DNA of 64,000 nucleotides, taken from Streptomyces sp. NBC_00237 (GTDB lineage Bacteria > Actinomycetota > Actinomycetes > Streptomycetales > Streptomycetaceae). The stretch covers positions 310,001 to 374,000 of the forward strand of contig NZ_JAPEMT010000001.1 in the NCBI RefSeq assembly GCF_026342435.1, read 5' to 3'. This document shows, one piece after another, positions 13,316-21,647 of the stretch. The translations under genes and the position numbers were made by a program. Within the stretch, counting starts at the first letter, position 1; each line of letters opens with the position of its first letter. The notes below the pieces were generated by a model. That model was not told the origin of the DNA, did no database searches, and was given only the letters and a program-made list of their open reading frames with translations.

Positions 13316-16084
13316 TCAGTCGACGGACGAATGAGTGGAGGCCCAGCGGGCCGACAGCTTGGGAATGAGGTCCTCCAGCATCTGAGAAGGCAGCTCGGTA
13401 CGACTGGCCACGTGCAGCTTGCGATAGACCCGGGTGAGGTGCTGCTCGACCGTACTGACGGTGACATGGAGGCGGGCGCTGATCTCGCGGTTGGTGTACC
13501 CGAGCGCGGCGAGACCGGCGACCCGGCACTCCGCGTCACTCAGAATCGCCGGTCCCGCTTTGGACTCGGCACTCTGCGGCGGCACGGGTTCCTCCAGCAG
13601 GTGCGCGTCGACCGGCGACTCGACGCGGCAGGCCGCGGCCTCCCGCCCGGCCTGCTGCGCCACCAGCCTGGCCCGGTCGTACTCGCCCAACTCGTAGTGC
13701 GCGGCGGACAGATCGGCGTACGCGTGCGCCAGGTCGTACCGGTCGCCGCACGACTTGAGCAGGTCGATCGCCTCGTGCAGGAGCGCGGCGCGGCGGTGCG
13801 GCTTGCCGGTCGCCGCCATCAGCCGCAGCGCCATCGCACGGGCCCGGGAGCTGTGGCCGCCGGGCAGCTGCAACTGTTTCTCGGCCCATTCGCGTGCCGT
13901 ACGGGCCTTGCCGATCCGGAGGTTGGCCAGCGCCAGGTCGGACCGCCAGGGGATGCCCTTCTGCAGACTGGGGTTGCCCTCGCGCAGCAGCCGGCCGCAG
14001 GTCTCGAAGTCGTTGAGCGCCGCGAAGGCCCGGTCGGTGGCGATGTAGTGATGACCTCGGGCCCGCAGGTACTGGATGCCGAAGACCGTACGGAACGTCG
14101 GCTCGGGCACGTCGTGCTTGAGGAGTTCCTCGGCCTCGGCGTAGTGGCCCATGGCGGTCTGCGCGTAGATCGCGGTCGACAGCGGAAGCCCGATGAGGAC
14201 GCCCCAGCTCTGGGCGCGCAGCAGGCCGAGAGCGGCCAGCGAGCCCTGCGCTGCGGTCGCCATGTCTCCCTGGAGCAGGGCTATTTCGGCGCGTACGGCA
14301 CCGAGCACAGCCTGCCAGGTCGTCGCCCGGCGCTCCTTCGCGGACTCCAGGAGCACGTCGCAGGCGTCGGCGGCGATCCCGGAGTGGTCCGCGTGCGCGA
14401 TCGCCAGGAGCGCCATCGCGACCAGCTCGAGGTTGAGGTGGTCCAGCTGGTGCCCCTGGAGCGTCTGCGCGACGGCCGCCGCCGACTCGTCGGTCGCCTC
14501 GCCGCCGATGAGCGCCGCCACCCGGACGGCCAGTCCGGTGCCCGCGTGCACCGGGCGCAGGCGACCGTCGGCGGGCTGGGTGGGAAGCGCGGCACCGTAG
14601 AACCACTGCCGTACGAACTCCACCTCGGCGACGATCTGGGCGTCGGCGGGCGACTGCGCGTGGACGAGGCTGGCCACGGTCTGGGCGGCGAGTTCCGTGT
14701 CGCCCTGCCACAGCAGGCAGCGCAGGACGGTGGAGGTGTCCCGCATGTTCAGCCGGCCGGCCAGCGCGGGCCCGCGCAGCGGCTCCAGGTGCGGGCTGGC
14801 CGCCGCCGGATTGGTGCGCCACTGCGCACGGGCCAGCGCCGCGGACAGCGCGTGGCGTTCGAGCTCGTCGGTGCAGTCCCGCCGGACCAGGTCGAGGTAG
14901 GCGGTGCAGCGCTCCACGTCGTCGGCGGCCAGCGACTGCTCCGCCGCCGCTTGGAGGGTGCGCGCGCCCCAGCCGTCGGGGACGAGGTCCGCGGCGTGCA
15001 GGTGCCGGGCCACCTCGCCGTCCGGGGCGCCGGACCGGTACAGGACGTGGGCGATCCGGCCGTGCAGTGCGGCACGTTCGGACGGCTCCATGTCCTCGAG
15101 GACCGCCGAGGCGGCGGTCGGGTGCCGGAAGGCGGTGCCGTCCAGCAGCCCGGAGGAGTTGAAGACGTCGACGGCGTCCTGGGCACGCGACGGGGTGGTG
15201 CCGGTCAGCTCACCGGCGAAGACGGTGCCCGACAGCGGGCCCAGCGCGGCCAGCGCCCGCGCCACCGCGACGTGGCTCGCCTCGCTGCGGTGCAGCAGCG
15301 ACAGTACGGCCTGACGGTAGGCGGCACCGGCGACGGGCCGGTCGATCTCGGGACCGAAGCGCGTGCTGTCGTCCAGCATCGCGTGCACCAGCAGGGGGCT
15401 GCCCGCGGTCGCCCGGTGGTAGTCGGCACTGACGTTCAGCGGCAGGGTCTGCCCGGCCTGGGAGGCGAGCAGCTCGCCGATGTTCTCCACCGTCAGCGGG
15501 GCCAGTCGCACCCGTCGATGGGGCTGGCGCAGCAGCTGTGTGTGCGCGGGGGAGCTCACTTCGCCGAAATGGCCGGATGTCGCGCACACGACGAGCACCT
15601 GCCGGGAGTGACTGCGGCGCAGCAGATGGACCAGAGTCTCCAAAGAGGCCAGATCCATGGCATGGGCGTCGTCCACGGCGATGACCAGAGAGCGCCCGTC
15701 GTCGGAGGCGCACAGCAGTTTCTCGGCCAGTTCGTCGCCTGCCGCTGTGTGACTGTCCAGGTCGCCGTCGCCCAAAATACATATGTTATTGACATGGGAA
15801 TGCACCGAGGATGCGTCGCGATGTGATATCGCGTACTCCGCCTGGGCGTTACGCAGTAATTGCCGAACGAGGCTCATCGGGAGGTCACGCTCGGTCACGC
15901 TGGCCGTGGCGGTGACTATTCGAGTGTCGGCACCGTTCAAGGTGGCGAGGAATTCGTGGACCAGCTGGGTCTTGCCGGACCCTGGCCCACCGGTGACGAT
16001 GACGAGTCGACCGTGTCCCCCGCGGCTGTCGACGAAGGCCCTGCGGATGGCCTGCAGTTCTCTCGAACGCCCGAATAAGTGCAT
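13316..16084 (-). CDS. LAL-type LuxR-family transcriptional regulator with two TTA codons
   Basis: 922 residues, the usual size of LAL (large ATP-binding LuxR) activators of antibiotic clusters. An N-terminal AAA/NTPase domain has Walker A GGPGSGKT (about residues 32-39) and a Walker B-like VIAVDDAH (about 135-142). A long helical middle region follows, then a C-terminal LuxR HTH (about 850-900: LSDAECRVAGLAALGYTNREISARL). The ATG at 16084 has a strong GGGGGAA ribosome site. Codon 3 (16076-16078) and codon 76 (15857-15859) are TTA, so translation should depend on the bldA tRNA, as with many pathway-specific regulators in Streptomyces. It is convergent with the PKS and probably activates that cluster; this role is inferred from family and position. 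Confidence 0.93.
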   Translation of the reverse strand: MHLFGRSRELQAIRRAFVDSRGGHGRLVIVTGGPGSGKTQLVHEFLATLNGADTRIVTATASVTERDLPMSLVRQLLRNAQAEYAISHRDASSVHSHVNNICILGDGDLDSHTAAGDELAEKLLCASDDGRSLVIAVDDAHAMDLASLETLVHLLRRSHSRQVLVVCATSGHFGEVSSPAHTQLLRQPHRRVRLAPLTVENIGELLASQAGQTLPLNVSADYHRATAGSPLLVHAMLDDSTRFGPEIDRPVAGAAYRQAVLSLLHRSEASHVAVARALAALGPLSGTVFAGELTGTTPSRAQDAVDVFNSSGLLDGTAFRHPTAASAVLEDMEPSERAALHGRIAHVLYRSGAPDGEVARHLHAADLVPDGWGARTLQAAAEQSLAADDVERCTAYLDLVRRDCTDELERHALSAALARAQWRTNPAAASPHLEPLRGPALAGRLNMRDTSTVLRCLLWQGDTELAAQTVASLVHAQSPADAQIVAEVEFVRQWFYGAALPTQPADGRLRPVHAGTGLAVRVAALIGGEATDESAAAVAQTLQGHQLDHLNLELVAMALLAIAHADHSGIAADACDVLLESAKERRATTWQAVLGAVRAEIALLQGDMATAAQGSLAALGLLRAQSWGVLIGLPLSTAIYAQTAMGHYAEAEELLKHDVPEPTFRTVFGIQYLRARGHHYIATDRAFAALNDFETCGRLLREGNPSLQKGIPWRSDLALANLRIGKARTAREWAEKQLQLPGGHSSRARAMALRLMAATGKPHRRAALLHEAIDLLKSCGDRYDLAHAYADLSAAHYELGEYDRARLVAQQAGREAAACRVESPVDAHLLEEPVPPQSAESKAGPAILSDAECRVAGLAALGYTNREISARLHVTVSTVEQHLTRVYRKLHVASRTELPSQMLEDLIPKLSARWASTHSSVD

Positions 16085-16379
16085 CTCGAATTCCCCCTTG
16101 ACCGGGTGGGGTTTGTGTAAGACTGCGCCCCCCCGAAGGCCGATATGGTTATGCAGTCGAACCCAACTCGATCATATGTCGGAAAGTTTTCGAACCACAA
16201 TGAGGTCTTCTCGACGGCGTGGCGGTTGCAGTCCGTGACAAGCCCCGCCTTCTTGACGGCGGCCGGGGGAAACCCTCTCTTCGGCGCTCTCCGTGCTGGA
16301 ACGTCGGTCGGCCGACGGAATGCGACGACGTTTCAGGCCGTTCGCCAAGGGCCTCCAGCACGGTCTTCCCGGAGCGGTC
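16085..16379. other. Intergenic region upstream of the LAL regulator
   Basis: Non-coding and noticeably richer in A+T than its surroundings between about 16140 and 16210, so it likely carries the regulator promoter. I could not assign convincing -35/-10 boxes. A 10-bp inverted pair (CCGTGCTGGA at 16287 and TCCAGCACGG at 16353) is separated by 56 nt; its meaning is unknown. No gene is supported here. Confidence 0.4.
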
Positions 16380-16434
16380 ACGACGAAGGGCCCCCCGAGG
16401 CTGCGCGATCGCAGCTCGGGGGGCCCTTCGTCGT
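16380..16434. terminator. Very strong intrinsic terminator at cluster/core border
   Basis: Perfect 20-bp inverted repeat (ACGACGAAGGGCCCCCCGAG and its complement) with a 15-nt loop that itself contains a 5-bp stem (CTGCG/CGCAG). It lies 21 bp beyond the stop of the minus-strand DUF5324 gene and so terminates it. It also insulates the core from the polyketide cluster. Confidence 0.85.
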
Positions 16435-16455
16435 GCCGTGCGTACGGGTGGGGGG

Positions 16456-17166
16456 TCAGCGGTCCTTGGGGTCCGCTGCCTCCGCCTCGGCCTGCTTGGC
16501 CTCGACCTCGGGGTCGAGGACCGCCGTGCCGTTGCTGTCGACCGACGTCAGCGGGGTGCGGTCGTGGACCTCGGTGGCGGCCGGGGGCTCGACCAGCCAG
16601 TCCGGGTTGGCCTGCTTGTCCCACCACTTCCAGGCGGCGAACGCGCCGCCCGCCAGCAGCCCGAGCACCGTCAGGCGCTTGGCGAGCCGTCCCGAACGGG
16701 CCCGCCGCTCGTGCTTGCGCACCAGCTTCTGGACCTCCTTCGCGGAGACCTGACCGCGCAGTGCGGCCAGCGCGGCCGTGCTGCGGGCCGCCGCTTCCTC
16801 ACGCACGGGCTGGGCCGCGGCGACGGCCTGCTCGACGCGGGGCGCCGCGTAGTCGGCGGCCTGCCTGGCCGCCTTCCTGGTCCGTACGGCAGCCTTGTGG
16901 GCCGCCTCCTCCACCTGGGCGGGCACATGGGTGCGGGCCTGCTCGATACGGGGGGCGAGATGCGTCCCGTACTGGGCGCGGGCCTGCTCGGCCGCCTGGT
17001 GGGTGGCGTGCGAAACACGTGGCGCGATCTTGGTCCGGGCTTCGTGCGCGTAGTGCACGGCCGTGTCCTTGGCCGTGCCCGCGTAGGGCGCCACCACTTC
17101 GGCGGCGTGTCGCACGCTGTCCTTCGCCGTACTGGTCGCGCTGCGCACGCTGTCCTTACGGGTCAC
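16456..17166 (-). CDS. DUF5324 family Ala-rich membrane-anchored protein
   Basis: 236 residues from GTG 17166, which follows a GGAGGAGGA ribosome site. The first ~150 residues are an Ala/Arg/Lys/Glu-rich helical stretch built of repeated segments (TAKDSVRHAAEVVAPYAG, ARTKIAPRVSHATHQAAEQ, RIEQARTHVPAQVEEAAHK) resembling apolipoprotein- or LEA-like amphipathic helices. A single membrane segment (about 172-190, VLGLLAGGAFAAWKWW) follows, then an acidic tail. The layout matches the conserved Streptomyces DUF5324 family found beside the cyclophilin and rhomboid genes. Function is unknown. It is divergent from the cyclophilin gene across 354 bp. Confidence 0.85.
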   Translation of the reverse strand: MTRKDSVRSATSTAKDSVRHAAEVVAPYAGTAKDTAVHYAHEARTKIAPRVSHATHQAAEQARAQYGTHLAPRIEQARTHVPAQVEEAAHKAAVRTRKAARQAADYAAPRVEQAVAAAQPVREEAAARSTAALAALRGQVSAKEVQKLVRKHERRARSGRLAKRLTVLGLLAGGAFAAWKWWDKQANPDWLVEPPAATEVHDRTPLTSVDSNGTAVLDPEVEAKQAEAEAADPKDR

Positions 17167-17520
17167 GGAAATCCTCCTCCTCGGTGGCGCTTCGTCGATG
17201 CGCCTTTCCACCCAGTTCGAAATCATGCCCGGCACAGGCAATCCCGGCACGTGTGGAAGGGCATCCGGGTCATGAACGGTCATGCAGGGCCATGAACGGA
17301 GACCATGGGGCAAATACGGTGCAAGGGGAACTGCGGACGACAATGCCACGCTTCTCGGCCGGGTGCGCCGGTTCCGTACGTACTCGTCCGAAGAAAGCCG
17401 GTCAGCCGACGGTCGTGCGGGCCCGGCCCGAGCCCGCACGGGTGGCCGCGTGCGAGGATCGACGCACGCCCGGCTGGAGCAACACAGCGGGCCCGTCAGG
17501 ACTTCAGCGGAGGATGACCC
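17167..17520. other. Divergent intergenic region (DUF5324 / cyclophilin)
   Basis: 354 bp with no supported gene. Two near-direct repeats containing CATGAACGG (about 17271-17299) and a hairpin with 9-bp arms CGTGCGGGC/GCCCGCACG (17414-17440) are visible. It must hold promoters for both flanking genes, but none can be assigned with confidence. Confidence 0.4.
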
Positions 17521-18048
17521 GTGGCCGAGCAGCTCTACGCCACTCTCAGGACCAGCCGGGGCGACATCGAGATCCGGCTGCTGCCGAACCATGCGCCGAA
17601 GACGGTCCGCAACTTCGTCGAGCTCGCTCGCGGCGAACGCGAGTGGACCAACCCCGCGACCGGGGAGAAGACCACCGAGAAGCTGTACGACGGCACGATC
17701 TTCCACCGGGTGATCAGCGGTTTCATGATTCAGGGCGGTGATCCGCTGGGGAACGGGATGGGCGGCCCCGGGTACGAGTTCGCCGACGAGTTCCACCCCG
17801 AGCTCAGCTTCGACAAGCCGTATCTGCTGGCCATGGCGAACGCCGGTCCCGGCACCAACGGGTCGCAGTTCTTCATCACCGTCGAGCCGACCGTCATGCT
17901 CAACCGGAAGCACACCATCTTCGGAGAGGTCGTCGACGCGGCGAGCAAGAAGGTCGTCGACGCGATCGCCCGCGCGGAGCGCAACCCGCGCACCGAGAGG
18001 CCCGTGACGGACGTCGTCGTGGAGACGATCGTGGTCGAGAAGCGCTGA
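17521..18048 (+). CDS. Cyclophilin-type peptidyl-prolyl cis-trans isomerase
   Basis: 175 residues, a single cyclophilin domain over the whole length. The catalytic core FHRVISGFMIQGGDP (Arg about 62), GTNGSQFFIT and the HTIFGEV motif are intact. There is no signal peptide or membrane segment, so it is cytoplasmic. The GTG start at 17521 is preceded by AGCGGAGGATGA. It catalyses prolyl isomerisation during folding. A 15-bp gap to the rhomboid gene suggests co-transcription. It lies in the conserved Streptomyces block upstream of crgA. Confidence 0.95.
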   Translation: MAEQLYATLRTSRGDIEIRLLPNHAPKTVRNFVELARGEREWTNPATGEKTTEKLYDGTIFHRVISGFMIQGGDPLGNGMGGPGYEFADEFHPELSFDKPYLLAMANAGPGTNGSQFFITVEPTVMLNRKHTIFGEVVDAASKKVVDAIARAERNPRTERPVTDVVVETIVVEKR

Positions 18049-18063
18049 GCGCGGACCGAGTTC

Positions 18064-18996
18064 GTGACAATGGACGGCATGCAGCAGCCGCCGAAGAGCC
18101 CGGACCAGCAGCCCGCCGACGACGCGCACGACCCCGTGCCGCACTGCTACCGGCACCCCGACCGGGAGACCGGCATCCGGTGCACCCGGTGTGACAAGCC
18201 GATCTGCACGGACTGCATGGTCAGTGCGTCCGTGGGGTTCCAGTGCCCCGACTGTGTGCGCGGCGGCTCGGGGACGGGGCACGCGCCCACCGCGAACCAG
18301 CCCCGGAACATCGTCGGCAGCGCGGTGCGGGGCGGTGACCCCCGGCTCGTCACCAAGATCCTCCTCGGGATCAACCTGCTGGTGTTCGCGCTCACCTGGA
18401 TCCCCGACACCGGCCAGCGGGTCGTCGACGAGCTCCTCCTGGTCGGCGCGTGGCCGCCGCCGCCCTACCTGGTGTCCCACGGGGTGGCGGCCGGGGAGTG
18501 GTACCGGCTGTTCACGTCGGTGTTCCTGCACCAGGAGATCTGGCACATCGCCTTCAACATGCTGAGTCTGTGGTGGCTGGGCGGGCCGCTGGAGGCGGCG
18601 CTCGGCCGGGCCCGGTTCACCGCCCTGTACCTGGTGTCCGGGCTGGCGGGCAGCGCGCTGACGTACGCGGTCACCGCGCCCGGCAGCGGTTCGCTGGGTG
18701 CGTCGGGGGCGATCTTCGGGCTGTTCGGTGCGACCGCGGTGCTGATGAAGCGCATGAAGTACGACATGCGGCCCGTCCTGGCCCTGCTGGTCATCAACCT
18801 GATCATCACCTTCGGCGTCCCCGGCATCTCCTGGACCGCCCACATCGGCGGCCTCGTGGCGGGCGTGCTGCTGGCGCTGGGGCTGGTGTACGCGCCGCGC
18901 GACAGGCGGGCCCTCGTGCAGGCCGGGACCTTCGGCCTGGTGTTCGTCGCCGTTCTGGTGACCGTGCTGGTCAGAACGGCCACGCTGGTCAGCTGA
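18064..18996 (+). CDS. Rhomboid family intramembrane serine protease with N-terminal zinc ribbon
   Basis: 310 residues from GTG 18064; ATG 18070 or 18079 are possible alternatives, as no start has a good ribosome site. Residues ~28-60 form a B-box-like zinc ribbon (CYRHPDRETGIRCTRC...CTDCM...CPDC). The rhomboid domain has about six membrane segments, with catalytic Ser214 in GASGAIFG, His260 in AHIGG, and the upstream HxxxxHIAFNM motif. It cleaves transmembrane substrates within the membrane; substrates are unknown. The zinc-ribbon/rhomboid arrangement is common in actinobacteria. Confidence 0.94.
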   Translation: MTMDGMQQPPKSPDQQPADDAHDPVPHCYRHPDRETGIRCTRCDKPICTDCMVSASVGFQCPDCVRGGSGTGHAPTANQPRNIVGSAVRGGDPRLVTKILLGINLLVFALTWIPDTGQRVVDELLLVGAWPPPPYLVSHGVAAGEWYRLFTSVFLHQEIWHIAFNMLSLWWLGGPLEAALGRARFTALYLVSGLAGSALTYAVTAPGSGSLGASGAIFGLFGATAVLMKRMKYDMRPVLALLVINLIITFGVPGISWTAHIGGLVAGVLLALGLVYAPRDRRALVQAGTFGLVFVAVLVTVLVRTATLVS

Positions 18997-19001
18997 GCAG
19001 C

Positions 19002-19246
19002 TGTGGGCAACGGACTTTCGACCCGGACCTCCGTACGTTGTCCACAGCACGTGGTCACGGCTGTGCACGCGGTGGGGAAACGCGGGAACAACTGAGCCCC
19101 TCGTCGCTGAGCTGGGTTTTCCCGGCCAGGACAAGGGGCGTCAGAGCGGTTCAGGGTGAGGATGCGATCACACTGGCGTCAACAGCGTGGGAGTTATCCA
19201 CAGATCGTCGTAACTTTTCCTCAGGTGTGGATAACGCTGTGGACAG
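19002..19246. other. Cluster of five DnaA boxes between rhomboid and crgA genes
   Basis: In 245 bp of non-coding DNA there are three perfect boxes: TTGTCCACA at 19038-19046, TTATCCACA at 19194-19202 and TGTGGATAA (reverse) at 19226-19234. Two have one mismatch: TGTGGGCAA at 19002-19010 and TGTGGACAG at 19238-19246. The last three lie within 53 bp. The whole 334-bp gap (18997-19330) has no gene. Streptomyces is known to carry DnaA-box clusters outside oriC that titrate DnaA. It is not oriC itself, because dnaA and dnaN do not flank it. Confidence 0.8.
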
Positions 19247-19330
19247 TTCTGGGGAGTGCTTGTGGGACAGGGCCTCTATGTGCCGGTGCGTCCCCGCGCC
19301 CAGGCCCCTACCTCCACTGTGTGGAGGCCC

Positions 19331-19588
19331 CTACTTCCACTGGGTGGAGACGCCGAAGCCCGCGGCGATGAAGCCGAAGCCGACCACGATGTTCCAGTTC
19401 TCCAGGCTCTTGAGGGGCAGATCGCCCTCGGTCACGTAGAACAGCACGATCCAGGCGAGCCCGATCAGGAACAGCGCCAGCATCACCGGTGCGACCCAGC
19501 TGCGGCTCGTCAGCTTGATCGCTGTCGCCTTCTTCGTGGCGGCCGGAGGCGTGAAATCGGCCTTCTTGCGGATACGTGACTTCGGCAC
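19331..19588 (-). CDS. crgA: Cell division protein CrgA
   Basis: 85 residues, the family's normal length. GTG 19588 follows CAGGAGAG. There is a basic N-terminus (PKSRIRKK), two membrane segments (about 32-52 and 66-82), and the signature [21 protein letters not shown] at the end. CrgA is the small actinobacterial membrane protein that tunes FtsZ-ring and septum formation during sporulation and binds penicillin-binding proteins. It is divergent from the DUF881-sortase operon and sits beside the division genes ftsW/pbpA, as in other Streptomyces. Confidence 0.97.
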   Translation of the reverse strand: MPKSRIRKKADFTPPAATKKATAIKLTSRSWVAPVMLALFLIGLAWIVLFYVTEGDLPLKSLENWNIVVGFGFIAAGFGVSTQWK

Positions 19589-19736
19589 GAGGGACTCTCC
19601 TGTCGATGCGCTGCGTGACCGCGCAGAGAACTGTGGCGTGACGCCAAGGGGCAGGGCGGGAGCCTGTGGGGGGAACACGGCCTCCCCCAGGCGTCCGTTA
19701 GCGTAGTGCTTCCGCGGCGTCGAAGGAGATAAGGGT

Positions 19737-20639
19737 ATGAGCAATTCTGCCGACTCTCCGGAGCGGTCCACGGATCGGCCACAGGATTCGTCCCCGGACC
19801 GGCCGACGGATCGGCCCGCGGACCAGCCTGCGGACCGGCCTGCGGACCCGCCCTCGGACCAGTGGCCGGACCAGCCGGACCAGCCCAACCGGTCTGCCGT
19901 ACGCCGTCCCGCGCTGCGTCCCGTGCGCCTGCTCACCGCCGCCGTGTTCGCCCTCGCCGGGCTCATCTTCGTCACCAGCTTCAACACGGCCAAGGGCACC
20001 AACATCCGCACGGACGACTCGCTGCTGAAGCTCTCGGACCTGACCCGCCAGCGCAGCGACAAGAACAAGGAGCTGGAGAAGTCCACCGGTGTGGTGCGCG
20101 GCGAGGTCGACGCGCTCGCCCGCCGCGACGACGGCAGCACCCGGGCCGAGGACGCCAGACTGGGCGTCCTGGAGAAGGCCGCCGGGACGAAGAAGCTCGC
20201 GGGCGACGCCCTCACCGTCACCCTCAACGACGCACCTCCCGGCGCCACCGCCAACCCCGGATACCCCAAGCCGCACCCCAACGACCTGGTCATCCACCAG
20301 CAGGACCTCCAGGCCGTCGTCAACGCCCTGTGGGAGGGCGGCGCCCAGGGCATCCAGGTCATGGACCAGCGCCTCATCTCCACCAGCGCCGTCCGCTGCG
20401 TCGGCAACACCCTGATCCTCCAGGGTCGCGTCTACTCGCCCCCGTACACGGTGACCGCGGTGGGCGACCGCAGCCGCCTCAAGCAGTCCCTCGCCGCCTC
20501 CCCCGCGCTCCAGAACTACCAGCTGTACGTCAAGGCGTACGGACTCGGATGGAAAGTCGACGAGCGCGAAGCGGTGACTCTGCCGGGCTACTCGGGCACA
20601 GTGGATCTCCACTACGCGAAGCCCGTGCGACAACCGTAG
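19737..20639 (+). CDS. DUF881 family membrane-anchored protein
   Basis: 300 residues from ATG 19737, with a GAAGGAGA ribosome site. It has a disordered Asp/Pro/Arg repeat head (residues 1-50, [15 protein letters not shown], encoded by imperfect tandem DNA repeats), one membrane segment (about 63-82), and a predicted coiled coil ([20 protein letters not shown]). The DUF881 domain follows (about 155-295; [30 protein letters not shown]). DUF881 proteins are extracytoplasmic and genetically tied to Gram-positive division and wall genes; the biochemical role is unknown. It begins an operon with sortases 24 bp downstream. Confidence 0.9.
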   Translation: MSNSADSPERSTDRPQDSSPDRPTDRPADQPADRPADPPSDQWPDQPDQPNRSAVRRPALRPVRLLTAAVFALAGLIFVTSFNTAKGTNIRTDDSLLKLSDLTRQRSDKNKELEKSTGVVRGEVDALARRDDGSTRAEDARLGVLEKAAGTKKLAGDALTVTLNDAPPGATANPGYPKPHPNDLVIHQQDLQAVVNALWEGGAQGIQVMDQRLISTSAVRCVGNTLILQGRVYSPPYTVTAVGDRSRLKQSLAASPALQNYQLYVKAYGLGWKVDEREAVTLPGYSGTVDLHYAKPVRQP

Positions 20640-20663
20640 GGGCTCGGGAGGGGGGCTTCCCCG

Positions 20664-21410
20664 GTGTCAGTGGGGTCGGTGGGGCCGGTGGGACTGTCGG
20701 TGCGACTGGTCGTCAGGACGTTCAGCGAGCTCTGCATCACCGCGGGCGCGCTCATCGTCCTCTTCGTGGTGTACCTGCTCTTCTGGACCGGCGTTCACGC
20801 CTACAGCGCGTCCGACGGGCAGATCGACCTGCTGGAGCAGGAGTGGGCGCAGCGCCCGCACACACCGGCACAGGCGCCCGGTGCGAGCACCACAGCAGGT
20901 GCACCGGGCCAGGGCGCTCCGCCCGCCGGGCCCGCGTACCGCGACGGCAAGCCCTTCGCCGTGATGTACGTGCCGCGCTTCGGCAGGACGTGGGACTGGC
21001 CGGTGCTGGAGGGCACCGGCACCGGGACGCTCAAGAAGGGCCTGGGCCACTACGAGGGCACCGCGCGTCTGGGCGAGACGGGCAACTTCTCCGTTGCCGG
21101 GCACCGCAGGACCTACGGCGACCCCTTCAAGGACTTCCCCGAGCTGCGGCGCGGCGACGCGGTGGTCGTGAACGACGGCACGACCTGGTTCACGTACCGC
21201 ATCGAGAAGAAGCCCTACCTGACCGTGCCCAGTGATGTGGGAGTCGTCGATCCGGTGCCGCGCAAGGCCGGGTTCGACGGGCCCGGCCGCTACCTGACCC
21301 TCACCACCTGCGACCCCGAATGGGGCAGCAGTCACCGGCTGATCGCCTGGGCGCACCTGGACGCCACCCAGCCGGTGGGCGAGGGCAGGCCCGCCGCTTT
21401 GGACGGCTGA
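20664..21410 (+). CDS. Class E sortase (first of three)
   Basis: 248 residues. An N-terminal membrane anchor (about 22-44) is followed by a Pro/Ala linker (65-92) and a sortase fold with catalytic His147 (AGHR), Cys216 (TLTTCDPEW) and Arg225 (SSHRLIAW). Several in-frame GTGs occur at the start, so the exact start is uncertain by a few codons. Class E sortases of Streptomyces attach LAXTG proteins, notably chaplins, to peptidoglycan. It is placed between the DUF881 gene and a small membrane protein with pabA, all in one direction. Confidence 0.93.
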   Translation: MSVGSVGPVGLSVRLVVRTFSELCITAGALIVLFVVYLLFWTGVHAYSASDGQIDLLEQEWAQRPHTPAQAPGASTTAGAPGQGAPPAGPAYRDGKPFAVMYVPRFGRTWDWPVLEGTGTGTLKKGLGHYEGTARLGETGNFSVAGHRRTYGDPFKDFPELRRGDAVVVNDGTTWFTYRIEKKPYLTVPSDVGVVDPVPRKAGFDGPGRYLTLTTCDPEWGSSHRLIAWAHLDATQPVGEGRPAALDG

Positions 21411-21467
21411 GCCCACCTGCTTGCCCCTGCCCTTTAGTCTGGTCACCACCGAACGGGAAGGGACAGC

Positions 21468-21647
21468 ATGTACGGCTGGATCTGGCGGCATCTGCCGGGC
21501 AACGCAGGGGTGCGCGCGTTCATCTCGCTCGTGCTGATCCTGGCGGTGGTGTACGTGCTCTTCCAGTACGTCTTCCCGTGGGCCGAGCCGCTGCTGCCGT
21601 TCGGTGACGTGACGGTCGACGGAAAGAACGGGTCGAACACCTCATGA
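21468..21647 (+). CDS. Small single-pass membrane protein (59 aa) coupled to pabA
   Basis: 59 residues starting MYGWIWRHLPGNAGVRAF, after a GGGAAGGGA ribosome site. It has one hydrophobic segment (ISLVLILAVVYVLFQYVFPW, about 19-38) and a short hydrophilic tail. Its TGA overlaps the ATG of pabA by 4 bp (ATGA), implying translational coupling. No known domain is recognised. The family is unknown to me, but the reading frame, ribosome site and overlap support a real gene. Confidence 0.8.
   Translation: MYGWIWRHLPGNAGVRAFISLVLILAVVYVLFQYVFPWAEPLLPFGDVTVDGKNGSNTS

Noticed and set aside
10178..15826. Plus-strand open frame of about 1880 codons across PKS end and regulator
   Set aside because: It crosses two real genes with intact domains in other frames and carries no domain of its own.
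19002..19246. The DnaA-box cluster as oriC itself
   Set aside because: Streptomyces oriC lies between dnaA and dnaN and has many more boxes; neither gene is here.
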